Below, in pieces: positions 30,496-39,398 of a DNA stretch of 64,000 nucleotides. Made by a program: the position numbers and the translations under genes. This stretch comes from an uncultured Eubacteriales bacterium (GTDB taxonomy: Bacteria > Bacillota > Clostridia > Oscillospirales > UBA644), in contig CAJLLT010000001.1 in the NCBI GenBank assembly GCA_905207625.1, forward strand, positions 1-64,000. The letters run 5' to 3'. Position 1 is the stretch's first letter, and each line of letters opens with the position of its first letter. Under the pieces are notes generated by a model that worked only from the letters and a program-made list of their open reading frames with translations, ran no database searches and had not been told where the DNA came from.

Positions 30496-31438
30496 TCCCA
30501 ATTCCGTCCATACTTTCCATGAGTTTTTTGTTCAGTTCCGCCGCGGCATTGTAACCCAGTCTACGCTGACGGTTATTCATCGCCGCAACTTCGATTATTA
30601 TGGCAAGATTACGCCCCGGCTGGATCGGTATTGTCACAGTGGGGATCTTCAGTCCCAGAATATCGTAGTACTTTTCATCCATGCCGAACCGCTCGTACTG
30701 CTTGTTGTCATCCCATGGTTCCATCTGAACCACAAGTTCAATCTTTTCGGTTTCCTTGACGGCGCCCATACCGAATATTCGGCGGACGTCGACTATGCCT
30801 ATGCCCCGGAGCTCCACAAGGTAACGGATTATCTCCGGAGAAGATCCCACAAGGGTCTTATTGGAAACTTTCTTTATCTCCACCGCATCATCGGCAACCA
30901 GCCGGTGACCTCTTTTCAGCAGTTCTATGGCTGTCTCGCTCTTTCCGACGCCGCTGTCGCCGATCATCAGGACACCCTGACCGTAAACTTCAACAAGAAC
31001 TCCGTGACGGGTCTCCCTGGGTGCAAGAGCCAGATTCAGCGCATTTATAAGAATAAACGTAAGATTGGAGGCTGTTTCTTCGGAACTGAAAACAGGAACG
31101 CTGTGATTCCTTGCCGCCTGAAGTATCTCCTCGCTCGGCGGAATATTATGGGCAACGATAAGGGCAGGTATACCGGTTGCCATCAGACGGTCATAACGGG
31201 CATACTGCTCCTGTCTGGAAAATTCAGACAGATAATTCGCCTCTACCTTTCCTACAACCTGAATACGCTTCGGATCGAAATAGTCAAAATACCCGGAAAG
31301 CTGAAGTCCGGGACGGTTTATTTCGGCGGTGGTTATCAGTATTTTATCAAGATTGCCCTTTTCCCCCTCGGGAAGCCAGACCGGTTTTACGCCGATCTCG
31401 TCGGCAATTTTCGCGAGACTGACGGAGTAACTTACCAT
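30488..31438 (-). CDS. hprK: HPr kinase/phosphorylase
   Basis: This 316-residue enzyme phosphorylates and dephosphorylates HPr at Ser46, the signal for CcpA-type carbon catabolite repression. The start MVSYSVSLAKIADEIG has AGGAG upstream; the longer frame lacks support. The P-loop is GDSGVGKSETA (160-170), followed by ADDAVEI and the signature ELRGIGIVDVRRIFG. The C-terminal RRLGYNAAAELNKKL is also typical. It lies between ispH-rpsA and murB with a 155-base upstream gap holding a hairpin. Confidence 0.97.
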   Translation of the reverse strand: MVSYSVSLAKIADEIGVKPVWLPEGEKGNLDKILITTAEINRPGLQLSGYFDYFDPKRIQVVGKVEANYLSEFSRQEQYARYDRLMATGIPALIVAHNIPPSEEILQAARNHSVPVFSSEETASNLTFILINALNLALAPRETRHGVLVEVYGQGVLMIGDSGVGKSETAIELLKRGHRLVADDAVEIKKVSNKTLVGSSPEIIRYLVELRGIGIVDVRRIFGMGAVKETEKIELVVQMEPWDDNKQYERFGMDEKYYDILGLKIPTVTIPIQPGRNLAIIIEVAAMNNRQRRLGYNAAAELNKKLMESMDGIGND

Positions 31439-31482
31439 ATTACTTCTCCTGATTCTTAACCCTGTTGTTATTTTTTGCAGTA

Positions 31483-31514
31483 ACGGGAGAGCCGACAAAA
31501 GCCGGTTCTCCCGT
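31483..31514. other. Stable hairpin upstream of hprK
   Basis: ACGGGAGAGCCG and CGGTTCTCCCGT form a 12-bp stem (one G-T pair) with a loop of about 8 bases, between the ispH-rpsA stop and the hprK start. No T tract follows on the minus strand. It is therefore more likely a processing or stability element than a standard terminator. Confidence 0.6.
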
Positions 31515-31593
31515 AAATGGCATTGATTTAACCGTTCCGTCATAACAGCATATTCCCACACGGTGCCGATAATGACGGAAAAGACCCTTCAGC

Positions 31594-33573
31594 TTATTCT
31601 GCGGGAGTTTCTTCCACCGCTTCGGCGGATGCTTCAGTCTCTGCTTCAGGAGCGGAAACATAGTCATCGGGCATGATCTCGCCGACAGCCTTGATGGACA
31701 GGCTCACTCTCTTTGCGTCATAGTCTATCTCAATGATCTTCGCCATTACCTTCTGGCCGACGGTAAGAGCATCGGAGACTTTCGCTATACGCTTGTTGGA
31801 GATCTGAGAAATATGAACCAGACCGTCAATATCGGGAATAACGGAAACGAACGCACCGTAAGGCATAACCTTAAGCACTTCGACCTCCATCTCATCCCCT
31901 ACCTGATGGGTAGCGGCGAGGATCTTCCAGGGATCTTCGGATTCATTTTTCATGGTAAGGGAAATTCTTCTCTTCTCAAGATCAAGGGACTTGACCTCGA
32001 CCTTTACCTTATCGCCGACTTCAACAACCTCTTTGGGATTGTGGATGCGTTTCCAGGTCATATCGGTGATATGTACCAGACCGTCTACGCCGCCGATATC
32101 GACAAAAGCACCGAAGGGAAGGATGGAACGTACGGTTCCCTCATAGACCTTACCGGTTTCAAGAGTAGCCCAGACCTCGTCAGCCTGCTTCTGCTTCTCT
32201 TCCTTGAGAACGCTCTTTATGGAGCCGATTATTCTCTTTCTCTTGGAGTTGAGACCCTCAACTTCGATTATACGGAAGTTCACGGTCTGATCCTTGAGCT
32301 GTTCAAGATCAGAGTCACGGCGGAGGGTAGCCTGGGAAGCGGGTATGAATACTCTGACGCTGCTGTAATTTACAACAACACCGCCCTTTACGATCTCGGT
32401 TACCTTGCCGGTGAGAACTTCGCCGGATTCAAATGCGGCAGAGATCTTTTCCAGACCCTTTGCGGAATCAAGATTCTTCTTGGACAGAAGAGCTGTACCC
32501 TCTGTATCGGTGACCTTCACCACGAAGGCTTCGACTTCATCGCCGACAGCTACGGGTTTGTCGTCATTGGAGAACTCCGCAACGGGAATTATGCCCGTAT
32601 ACTTAACGCCCAGATCAACCTGAACCTCAGTTCCGTTGACGGCACTGACGATACCCTTGACACGCTGGCCGTTACGGATGGGTTTCATGCTCTCAACGGC
32701 AGCGGCAAAGTCTATATCCTCCTCAGTCATAATCTTGTTGTCAATTTCATTTGTCATGGTGTAAATAACCTCCTCGGTCATATCCGCCGGAGTTGACGCT
32801 CCCGAAGACAGACCTATTTTTTTATATTTATTGATATCCGGGGGTAACCCGGTTGCGCTCTCAATGAGTATTGCCGGACAGTTGCGGAGTGCGGTCTGAT
32901 ACAGTTTTTTTGTATTGGAACTGTTTTTTCCTCCGACTATTACGAAAAAATCAACTTCCCGGCTGAGTTTTTCAACTTCAGACTGGCGTTTCTCCGTGGA
33001 GGGACAGATCGTGTCTATGACCCTAACTCCCGGAAAACCCTCTGCAATTCTGCACATCCGCCGCCAGGTCTCTACGGAAAACGTTGTCTGGGAGATCAAT
33101 GTTACGGGATCATTGTCTGTCCCGGAAAGAACCTCCGCCAGCTGCTCAGGGCTTGATACGACCTCAGCTTTTCCCCGGCACGAACCGACTATTCCGATAA
33201 CTTCGGGATGGATCGGATCGCCAGCCACTATCAGCCTGTCACAGTTTTTCGCTATCACGTGGATACGTTCGACCTTAGGACAGGTCATGTCAACTACTTC
33301 CGCTCCTGTGGCACGGAGTGCGGTCTCCATGGAATCAGGGATACCGTGGGCACGGATTATAACCGTATCCCCGGGTCGCACAACCGAAATATCCTCAGTA
33401 ACAAAGACGCCCTTACGGCGCAGACCTTCGGTTATACTTCCGTTGTGGATAAGCTCACCCCAGGTATAGACCCGGCCTTTACGGTGCTCCGACGCGATCT
33501 TTTCAGCCATACCCACCGCCCTTGCCACTCCGTAGCAGAATCCGATGGTTTCCGTCTTATAGATCCGCATCAT
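31594..33573 (-). CDS. ispH: Bifunctional IspH (HMB-PP reductase) / ribosomal protein S1 fusion
   Basis: This 659-residue fusion protein is known from Clostridia. Residues 1-~280 are IspH, the 4Fe-4S enzyme of the last MEP-pathway step; the three cluster cysteines are Cys13 (GFCYGVARAV), Cys98 (DMTCPK) and Cys190 (DTICPSTEKRQ). RAHGIP and GGKNSSNTKKL are also present. Residues ~300-640 hold four S1 RNA-binding repeats (for example GKVYEGTVRSILPFGAFVDI and LVHISQISNKRI). An acidic Ala/Glu tail ends the protein. The frame is continuous. It overlaps plsC by 17 bases. Confidence 0.96.
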   Translation of the reverse strand: MMRIYKTETIGFCYGVARAVGMAEKIASEHRKGRVYTWGELIHNGSITEGLRRKGVFVTEDISVVRPGDTVIIRAHGIPDSMETALRATGAEVVDMTCPKVERIHVIAKNCDRLIVAGDPIHPEVIGIVGSCRGKAEVVSSPEQLAEVLSGTDNDPVTLISQTTFSVETWRRMCRIAEGFPGVRVIDTICPSTEKRQSEVEKLSREVDFFVIVGGKNSSNTKKLYQTALRNCPAILIESATGLPPDINKYKKIGLSSGASTPADMTEEVIYTMTNEIDNKIMTEEDIDFAAAVESMKPIRNGQRVKGIVSAVNGTEVQVDLGVKYTGIIPVAEFSNDDKPVAVGDEVEAFVVKVTDTEGTALLSKKNLDSAKGLEKISAAFESGEVLTGKVTEIVKGGVVVNYSSVRVFIPASQATLRRDSDLEQLKDQTVNFRIIEVEGLNSKRKRIIGSIKSVLKEEKQKQADEVWATLETGKVYEGTVRSILPFGAFVDIGGVDGLVHITDMTWKRIHNPKEVVEVGDKVKVEVKSLDLEKRRISLTMKNESEDPWKILAATHQVGDEMEVEVLKVMPYGAFVSVIPDIDGLVHISQISNKRIAKVSDALTVGQKVMAKIIEIDYDAKRVSLSIKAVGEIMPDDYVSAPEAETEASAEAVEETPAE

Positions 33574-34156
33574 TCATACCGTACACATTCCGCATGAGTT
33601 TCTGAGCTTCTGCGGTAAATTCCTCCGATGTGGAGTTTGCCGGACAGATGTCTGCCGGGGAAACGGGTTTCCCGACATAAACGCTGATGCTGTTGAATAT
33701 ATGCACACGTCTTTTATAGACGATGTGAACAGGTTGAAGTGTAGCCCCGGTCTTTGCCGCAAACATAACAAATCCGCCTTTGACGTTACTTTTGCTTTCA
33801 TCCCGGACCCGGGTTCCCTCCGGGAAAATTCCGAGGACTCCGCCGGATTTAAGTATCCGCAGCGCGGTTTTCATGGCGGAAATATCGTTGTGTCCCCTGT
33901 CCACGGGAAATGCACCGTAGTGCTTCGCGGCCCAGCGGACGACCGGAGTATCAAAAAGCTCTTTCTTTGCCATGAAACGGACGTGGGCTTTATTTCCGAA
34001 AACTATATTGAAAACGAAAACGTCCAGATTTGAGTAATGATTCCCGAAAACTATCAACGGTCTGTCGGAGGAAAGATTTTCCCTGCCGTAAACCCGGAAT
34101 CGGTTAAAGACACGAAACCAGAACGTAAAGATAATCCGCCCAAGTTTATATATCAC
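33557..34156 (-). CDS. plsC: 1-acyl-sn-glycerol-3-phosphate acyltransferase
   Basis: This 199-residue membrane-associated acyltransferase makes phosphatidic acid. The catalytic HX4D motif is NHYSNLDVF and the substrate motif is FPEGTRVRD. The N-terminal hydrophobic helix IYKLGRIIFTFWFRVF anchors it. Its GTG start overlaps the cmk stop (GTGA), and it overlaps ispH-rpsA at its end. The cmk-plsC-ispH-rpsA order is widespread in Clostridia. Confidence 0.95.
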   Translation of the reverse strand: MIYKLGRIIFTFWFRVFNRFRVYGRENLSSDRPLIVFGNHYSNLDVFVFNIVFGNKAHVRFMAKKELFDTPVVRWAAKHYGAFPVDRGHNDISAMKTALRILKSGGVLGIFPEGTRVRDESKSNVKGGFVMFAAKTGATLQPVHIVYKRRVHIFNSISVYVGKPVSPADICPANSTSEEFTAEAQKLMRNVYGMNDADL

Positions 34157-34845
34157 CGCAGATCACCGTCAAAACCTTTCTGCCTCATTATGGACAGAAC
34201 GCCTGCAACCGACCCTTCCTCATCCATTCCGGTATTGTCAAGAAAAACCGCATCCTCAGCCTTTCGCAGAGGCGACACAGCCCGGTGGGAATCGTTGTAA
34301 TCGCGCTGATTTATCTGATGCAGGACCTGCTCATAGGTAACGTCTTCCCCCTTAGCCCTGAGATCCGCCAGTCTTCTGCGGGCTCTCTCGGCAGGGGTCG
34401 CTGTCATATATATCTTGTATGTGGCATCGGGAAGGATGACCGTTCCGATATCCCGACCGTCCATGATTATACTGTTGTTACGGGCTATATCCCGTTGCAA
34501 ATGAAGAAGAAATTTCCTGACCTCGGGAATTGCCGAAACCGTCGATGCTGCGGAGGCGACCTCCGGGGTTCTTATCCTGTCGGAAACATCCTCACCGTTG
34601 AGAAAGACATGCTGTTGCCCGTCGATGTGGCCGAAGTTTACCTCGGCATTATCCAGCAGTGAAATCACTGCGGAAGTATCCGAAGGATCAACGCCGCTTT
34701 CAAGGGTCAGAAGTCCCAGCGCACGGTACAGGGCACCGGTATCGACGTATATATAGCCGAGACGTCCGGCAAGCATTTTTGCTACAGTGCTCTTTCCGGC
34801 TCCGGAAGGTCCGTCTATGGCAATACTAACAAAACTACAGTCCAT
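34153..34845 (-). CDS. cmk: Cytidylate kinase
   Basis: This 230-residue kinase phosphorylates CMP and dCMP. The P-loop is AIDGPSGAGKSTVAK, followed by YVDTGALYRALGL, the NMP-binding region GEDVSDRIRTPEV and DGRDIGTVILPDA. The C-terminal RRLADLRAKGEDVTYEQV and RDYNDSHRAVSPL regions are also standard. It overlaps plsC by 4 bases and follows the HutP-like gene by 22 bases. Confidence 0.97.
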   Translation of the reverse strand: MDCSFVSIAIDGPSGAGKSTVAKMLAGRLGYIYVDTGALYRALGLLTLESGVDPSDTSAVISLLDNAEVNFGHIDGQQHVFLNGEDVSDRIRTPEVASAASTVSAIPEVRKFLLHLQRDIARNNSIIMDGRDIGTVILPDATYKIYMTATPAERARRRLADLRAKGEDVTYEQVLHQINQRDYNDSHRAVSPLRKAEDAVFLDNTGMDEEGSVAGVLSIMRQKGFDGDLR

Positions 34846-34867
34846 AATCCGCTCTTTTCGTAAGATT

Positions 34868-35287
34868 TCAGATCACCCTGTGACCCAGGCCTATTCCCAC
34901 CTCATTCAGGTTCATCATGCCTATTCCGAAGAAAACAGCAACGGAAACGTGTTCGTTGCATCTCGCAACGGCGATCTTGCCGCCCACATTCAGTCCCACG
35001 GCCTTCTGAAGTATCTGAGCCACGGCTTCCCGGGCAGCCCCGGCAACCGAGCCTTCTTCGGAGTGGCTTTCCCCGATGACACCGTCGCGTTTACTGACAA
35101 GGACGGCCCGTTCGATTATCTTGTTTATGGAAGGAATGAACTCTCCGCCGAAATCCACCGCCACAGACCTTATCCCACGGGCAGCGTACTGCTGCTTCAG
35201 CTGGGACTCTTCGTTTCTGTCATTGCTTACCGCAAGTTTTATTGCGGCGGCGGCAACCTCATGGCTTCCGGGAACGGATTCTGTCAT
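34868..35287 (-). CDS. HutP family RNA-binding protein
   Basis: This 139-residue protein resembles HutP, the Mg2+/histidine-dependent antiterminator of the Bacillus hut operon. Visible landmarks are RSVAVDFGGEFIPSINKIIE, the His-Glu metal region GESHSEEGSVAGAA, LNVGGKIAVARCNEHVSVAV and the C-terminal IGLGHR. Related clostridial proteins occur outside any hut operon. Here it starts inside the stop of the flavoprotein gene (ATGA) and precedes cmk, with no histidine-use gene in view. Its RNA target is unknown. Confidence 0.85.
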   Translation of the reverse strand: MTESVPGSHEVAAAAIKLAVSNDRNEESQLKQQYAARGIRSVAVDFGGEFIPSINKIIERAVLVSKRDGVIGESHSEEGSVAGAAREAVAQILQKAVGLNVGGKIAVARCNEHVSVAVFFGIGMMNLNEVGIGLGHRVI

Positions 35288-36540
35288 TGCATTTCCTCCA
35301 GATATGACGCGGCAATGCTTTTCGCAGCAGCCATCGCCGTGGAAAAGGCTATCTGCAGATTAAAGCCGCCGGTATACGCATGAACGTCAAGAACTTCCCC
35401 CACGAACCAGAGCCCGCCAACAAGTTTTGAGCCCATGGTTTTCGGATCTATCTGCCCCACTTCAACACCTCCGGCGGTGATGACCGCCTCTTCAACGGGG
35501 CGTGTCCCCCTGACAGTAAACGTAAGGTTTTTAAGAAGCGTCAGCAGATCCCTGCGCTGCCGCCTGGTGACGACATTCACCTTCTCTTCCCCGGGAATAC
35601 CGGAAAGGTCAACTATGACCGGAATCATCTTCGAAGGCAGAAGATCACCGAGACAGTTTGAAAAGTTCCTGTTTATGTTAGCGGAAAAATCCGTAAGTAA
35701 GCGATTGTCGAGAGTTTTTTCGTCAAGAGCGGGCTTCAGGTCAAGCACAAGGCTGTCCCCCGGCATACAGTGAGCACTGGCGGAAAGAATCGTGGGACCG
35801 GAAACACCGTAGTAAGTAAAAACCAGCTCCCCGAAATCCGAATATACGGGCTTGCCGTTGCGGAGTATTTTGACTCCGGTATTCTTCAGTGAAAGCCCCT
35901 CCAGACGTTTGCAGATATCAGTCTGCTCCAGTTCCAGCGGAACTATGCATGCGGAAAGAGGCGTCACGGTATGCCCGCACTGCCGGGCATACCCGTATCC
36001 GGCTCCGGTCGAACCGGTAAGAGGGTAAGATTTGCCCCCCGTTGCGACCGCAATCCGGGAAGAACGGAGTTCCCTGCCGTCCGACAGTCTGCATCCGGTC
36101 ACATGTCCACCGTCGGAGATAATCTCTCTGACATCGCCGTGAACATGGGTTATGTCCGGTGCGGAACAGTATCTTTTAAGAGCATCCACAATGTCCGACG
36201 ACTTGTCCGATACCGGGAAGACTCTGTTGCCCCTTTCTGTTTTGAGGGGAACGGAATGTTCACTGAAAAAGGACATGGTGTCCTTTGACGAAAACTCGGA
36301 AAAGGCAGAGTAAAGAAAGCGACGGTTCGCTATCGTATTGGAAAGAAGGGTATCGCGGTCACAGTCATTGGTGACATTGCATCTTCCCTTCCCGGTTATA
36401 AGCAGTTTTTTGCCGTATATCCGATTTTTTTCAACCAGACATATTCTCATTCCGGGGCAGAACTCCGCCACGGAACCGGCACACATCATACCGGAAGCCC
36501 CCGCTCCGATAACTATGCAGTCAAAATTTTCACCACTCAC
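35284..36540 (-). CDS. HI0933/BaiN-like NAD(P)/FAD-dependent oxidoreductase
   Basis: This 418-residue flavoprotein has the dinucleotide fold CIVIGAGASGMMCAGSVAEF (9-28), KLLITGKGRCNVTN (45-58), VATGGKSYPLTGSTGAGYGYA and a C-terminal GGLWFVGEVLDVHAYTGGFNLQIAFST. These are the defining motifs of the HI0933/YhiN family, to which BaiN belongs. The substrate is not predictable. It appears to head the operon baiN-hutP-cmk-plsC-ispH, with a promoter about 70 bases upstream. Confidence 0.93.
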   Translation of the reverse strand: MSGENFDCIVIGAGASGMMCAGSVAEFCPGMRICLVEKNRIYGKKLLITGKGRCNVTNDCDRDTLLSNTIANRRFLYSAFSEFSSKDTMSFFSEHSVPLKTERGNRVFPVSDKSSDIVDALKRYCSAPDITHVHGDVREIISDGGHVTGCRLSDGRELRSSRIAVATGGKSYPLTGSTGAGYGYARQCGHTVTPLSACIVPLELEQTDICKRLEGLSLKNTGVKILRNGKPVYSDFGELVFTYYGVSGPTILSASAHCMPGDSLVLDLKPALDEKTLDNRLLTDFSANINRNFSNCLGDLLPSKMIPVIVDLSGIPGEEKVNVVTRRQRRDLLTLLKNLTFTVRGTRPVEEAVITAGGVEVGQIDPKTMGSKLVGGLWFVGEVLDVHAYTGGFNLQIAFSTAMAAAKSIAASYLEEMQ

Positions 36541-36607
36541 CGCAAAGTCCTCCGTCGGGGGAGCTATAACGCTCCGGTTGAGCCGTCACAAATCTACTAC
36601 GATATTA

Positions 36608-36636
36608 ATATTATCATTTTTCATGATAAAAATCAA
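36608..36636 (-). promoter_or_regulatory. Promoter of the baiN-hutP-cmk-plsC-ispH operon
   Basis: On the minus strand TTGATT (36636-36631), a 17-base spacer and TAATAT (36613-36608). It lies in the 144-base gap after the rlmL-like stop. The inverted repeat ATCATTTTTCATGAT overlaps the spacer. Confidence 0.65.
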
Positions 36637-36684
36637 GCGCATTTACAGTAATATAGAAATTTTGCCGCAATTTTCAGCGTTTGT

Positions 36685-37860
36685 TCACAAATCTACCGCT
36701 TTTGTCCCGTCATCGGGACCATCCTTCGGAGCTTTCGGAGGTTTCGGACCGAGATACTGATAGTACTGGCATTGCAGGGCTCCGTTATACAGCTTTCTTC
36801 TCTTATCCGCCTTTCTGCCGAAAAGCCTCTCAAAAGACGGATGAGAGGTTATTATGTAATACGACCAGGTGTCAAGGGCGGAAAAGACCCGGCCCATCTG
36901 ACCGTACAGCTTTTCCACCGCCCGGAGTTCGCCGACCCTCTCACCGTAAGGAGGATTTGTTATTATAAATCCATACTTTTCCTTTGACGCGAGGTCAAGG
37001 ACATTCATCTGCTTGAAAGTGACAAAATTTTCAACTCTCGCCTCTTTTGCGTGCAGCTGCGCAAGTTCGACGCATTTCGGATCAAGGTCGGAACCGAATA
37101 CCGTATGGCGGCAATCATTGTTTATGGCACCGAAAGCCTCGGCACGGGCATGAGCCCACGCATCCCGGTTGAAAATGCCATATTTTTCGGCAATAAAACT
37201 GCGCCGAAGCCCGGGCGCCTGATTTCTCGCGATCATCGCCGCCTCAATGGGTATCGTCCCGGTTCCGCAAAGGGGATCCACAAGTATCCGCCCCTCTTTC
37301 CAGTAGGAAAGAAGAATGAGACTGCATGCAAGGGTCTCCTTTATCGGGGAATTACCCACTATACGGCGGTATCCCCTTTTATGAAGTCCGTCACCGCTTG
37401 TGTCAAGAACTATACGGACAATATCGTTGCGTATGCTGACCTCGATTTTGTATTTTACTCCGGTTTCGGGAAGTATCTGACGGTTATACTTTTCTTTCAG
37501 TTTTTCCACTATCGCCTTTTTTGTTATCGCCTGGCAGTCGGGAACGCTGAAAAGCCCGCTCTTTACGGATTTTCCGGTAACCGGGAACTCCGCATCCTCA
37601 GGCAGTATGTCGCCCCAGGGAATAGCCTTTACCCCCTGGAAGAGCTCTTCGAAAGTCACAGCCCTGAACTGTCCGAGAAGGACGAAGACCCTTTCGGCGG
37701 TCCTCAGACATATATTGCACTTTGCGACTGCCGCCGAATCTCCCCGGAAGAGGATGCCCACCCCTTCCTCCACCCGCAGGTCGGTATATCCGAGATCGTT
37801 GAGTTCACGCTTTGTGACCGCTTCCACTCCGGAAGTGGTAGTTACGAGGATAGTAAACAA
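36685..37860 (-). CDS. RlmL/YpsC-like RNA methyltransferase (THUMP + UPF0020)
   Basis: This 391-residue SAM-dependent methyltransferase has an N-terminal ferredoxin-like/THUMP region (1-~160). The catalytic domain has LVDPLCGTGTIPIEAAMIA (SAM site), SDLDPKCVELA and motif IV NPPYGERVG. It likely forms N2-methylguanosine in 23S rRNA, as for E. coli RlmL. The start is a TTG with CGGAG 8 bases upstream. A short charged tail (PKPPKAPKDGPDDGTK) closes it. Confidence 0.93.
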   Translation of the reverse strand: MFTILVTTTSGVEAVTKRELNDLGYTDLRVEEGVGILFRGDSAAVAKCNICLRTAERVFVLLGQFRAVTFEELFQGVKAIPWGDILPEDAEFPVTGKSVKSGLFSVPDCQAITKKAIVEKLKEKYNRQILPETGVKYKIEVSIRNDIVRIVLDTSGDGLHKRGYRRIVGNSPIKETLACSLILLSYWKEGRILVDPLCGTGTIPIEAAMIARNQAPGLRRSFIAEKYGIFNRDAWAHARAEAFGAINNDCRHTVFGSDLDPKCVELAQLHAKEARVENFVTFKQMNVLDLASKEKYGFIITNPPYGERVGELRAVEKLYGQMGRVFSALDTWSYYIITSHPSFERLFGRKADKRRKLYNGALQCQYYQYLGPKPPKAPKDGPDDGTKAVDL

Positions 37861-37970
37861 ATTATGCTCCGTTCTCCGGCACGGGAACTGTTGCCCGGCG
37901 GATAATGTAGTATTTCAGACAAACATACCGGAACACCCCGTCGTCTGACGTGTTTCCGGTACAGAAAGAT

Positions 37971-38420
37971 TCACTCGGTTTTTTTCTTTTTCCGGGAAAA
38001 AACGAGTCTTGAAAAAAGTGCGGAAACCGCAAGCGCCATCGCCATGGAGAGGGCCGCAACGATGGGGTCGGTGCCGTAGGTTCTGAAGCCGTCATAGTCA
38101 CGGGTTACAAGGCTGTACATGGTCCGGTATATCCCCAGTCCCGGAACGAGGGGGATCATCGCGGGGTAAATAAACACGGTCGACGGGGCTTTGAGTACCC
38201 GGGCAAAAATATATGAGCCTATGGCAATGAACATCGAGGCGAAAAAATAACCCGCCGCAAGCTGCCCGGCAAGCATATCGAGCAGATCGAATATCACGTA
38301 GGCAAATCCGGAAAGCAGTGACGTTGCGGGAATGTTACGGTTGGGAACGCCGCTGAGCATGGAAAAGAACGCCGCGGCGAAAAACGAGGCAATAAAATCC
38401 TTGGCAATCGTCTCAATCAT
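37971..38420 (-). CDS. Threonine/serine exporter small subunit (ThrE_2/YjjB-like)
   Basis: This 149-residue membrane protein has about five helices. It contains SMLSGVPNRNIPATSLLSGF, the APSTVFIYPAMIPLVPGLGIYRTMY signature and a charged C-terminus. In many Firmicutes the ThrE exporter is split into YjjP-like and YjjB-like polypeptides. Here the start overlaps the larger subunit's stop (ATGA). The pair would export threonine/serine or, as shown for E. coli YjjPB, succinate. Confidence 0.92.
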   Translation of the reverse strand: MIETIAKDFIASFFAAAFFSMLSGVPNRNIPATSLLSGFAYVIFDLLDMLAGQLAAGYFFASMFIAIGSYIFARVLKAPSTVFIYPAMIPLVPGLGIYRTMYSLVTRDYDGFRTYGTDPIVAALSMAMALAVSALFSRLVFSRKKKKTE

Positions 38421-39211
38421 ACCGAACCTCCCAGAAGAGAGAATACTATCAGAACCACGCCCGCACCGAAAGCTACTGCCACAGCCGTGACAAGAGCCTC
38501 CGCAAGCCGTGCCGTGCCGGAAACGAGATCCCCGAATATGGTATCCCTTATGGCATTTGTAAGGGCAAGCCCGCTCAGAAGCGGCATTATAACGCTTGAG
38601 ATTACAAGATCAGTCCTGATGGAGGGGATTATCGCCGAGGAAAGAAGAGTCAGCGCCGCAGAGACCGCGCCCCCGGCAAAGGATACGGCAAAACCGTAAA
38701 TGGATATCTTTTTGAGTTTGAACACCAGAGCCCCGGTAATGAAACCGCACAGTGCCGAAATAAGACACTCCGCCAGTCTGCCGCGGAAAAGCATGGCAAA
38801 GAAAAAAACTGAAAAAGCCGTAACAAGAGACACCGGCAGAAGTTTCTGATCCGGCTCCGCACTGTCAAGAAGCTCCAGATTATGCAGAGCCTCCTCCACA
38901 TCTATGGACCCTTCAACATACAGGCGGGAGAGATTGTTTACAGCACAGACCTTCTGAAGGTTGACGGATCTCGTGCTCACACGGCGCACAGAGGAAAATA
39001 TCGCTTCCCCGTCCTTCCTGACGGTAAGAAAAAGCCCCGTAGGCAACGAAAGAACGTCGCTTTCCGGATATCCCGAACTGTCGAGGATACGATCCACGGT
39101 TTCCTCCACACGGGAAGTTTCCGCGCCGCTTTCAAGTAATATCAGTCCCGCAAGCTCGGCCATGCGTACCGCCGTCGAAACATCCTCGGATTTTATCTGA
39201 GTTGACTTCAT
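38417..39211 (-). CDS. Threonine/serine exporter large subunit (ThrE_1/YjjP-like)
   Basis: This 264-residue protein has a cytoplasmic N-terminal domain carrying LAGLILLESGAETSRVEETV and the SLPTGLFLTV segment, then five membrane helices. It contains VMPLLSGLALTNAIRDTIFGDLVSG, the conserved substrate-path motif. It is the first gene of the two-gene operon and has GAGGTG as ribosome site. Confidence 0.93.
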   Translation of the reverse strand: MKSTQIKSEDVSTAVRMAELAGLILLESGAETSRVEETVDRILDSSGYPESDVLSLPTGLFLTVRKDGEAIFSSVRRVSTRSVNLQKVCAVNNLSRLYVEGSIDVEEALHNLELLDSAEPDQKLLPVSLVTAFSVFFFAMLFRGRLAECLISALCGFITGALVFKLKKISIYGFAVSFAGGAVSAALTLLSSAIIPSIRTDLVISSVIMPLLSGLALTNAIRDTIFGDLVSGTARLAEALVTAVAVAFGAGVVLIVFSLLGGSV

Positions 39212-39242
39212 AAAAGCACCTCAAAATTTACTGTACCCCTAG

Positions 39243-39271
39243 ATTATACTACAAACAACGACAAAAAGCAA
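39243..39271 (-). promoter_or_regulatory. Promoter of the ThrE pair
   Basis: On the minus strand TTGCTT (39271-39266), 17 bases, TATAAT (39248-39243), about 30 bases before the start codon. Confidence 0.75.
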
Positions 39272-39398
39272 TAAGAATTATTGAAATAAATCCAATATTT
39301 TTCCTGCTGCCCGAAGCAATTTCCGGACAGACCCACCGACGGTTATCCGGAGCATAAAAAATCCCCCCGCCGAATACAATCCGACGGAGGTGAGAGAT

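Noticed and set aside
31813..32796. 327-residue plus-strand frame
   Set aside because: It is antisense to the S1 repeats of ispH-rpsA; the repeated look is inherited from those repeats.
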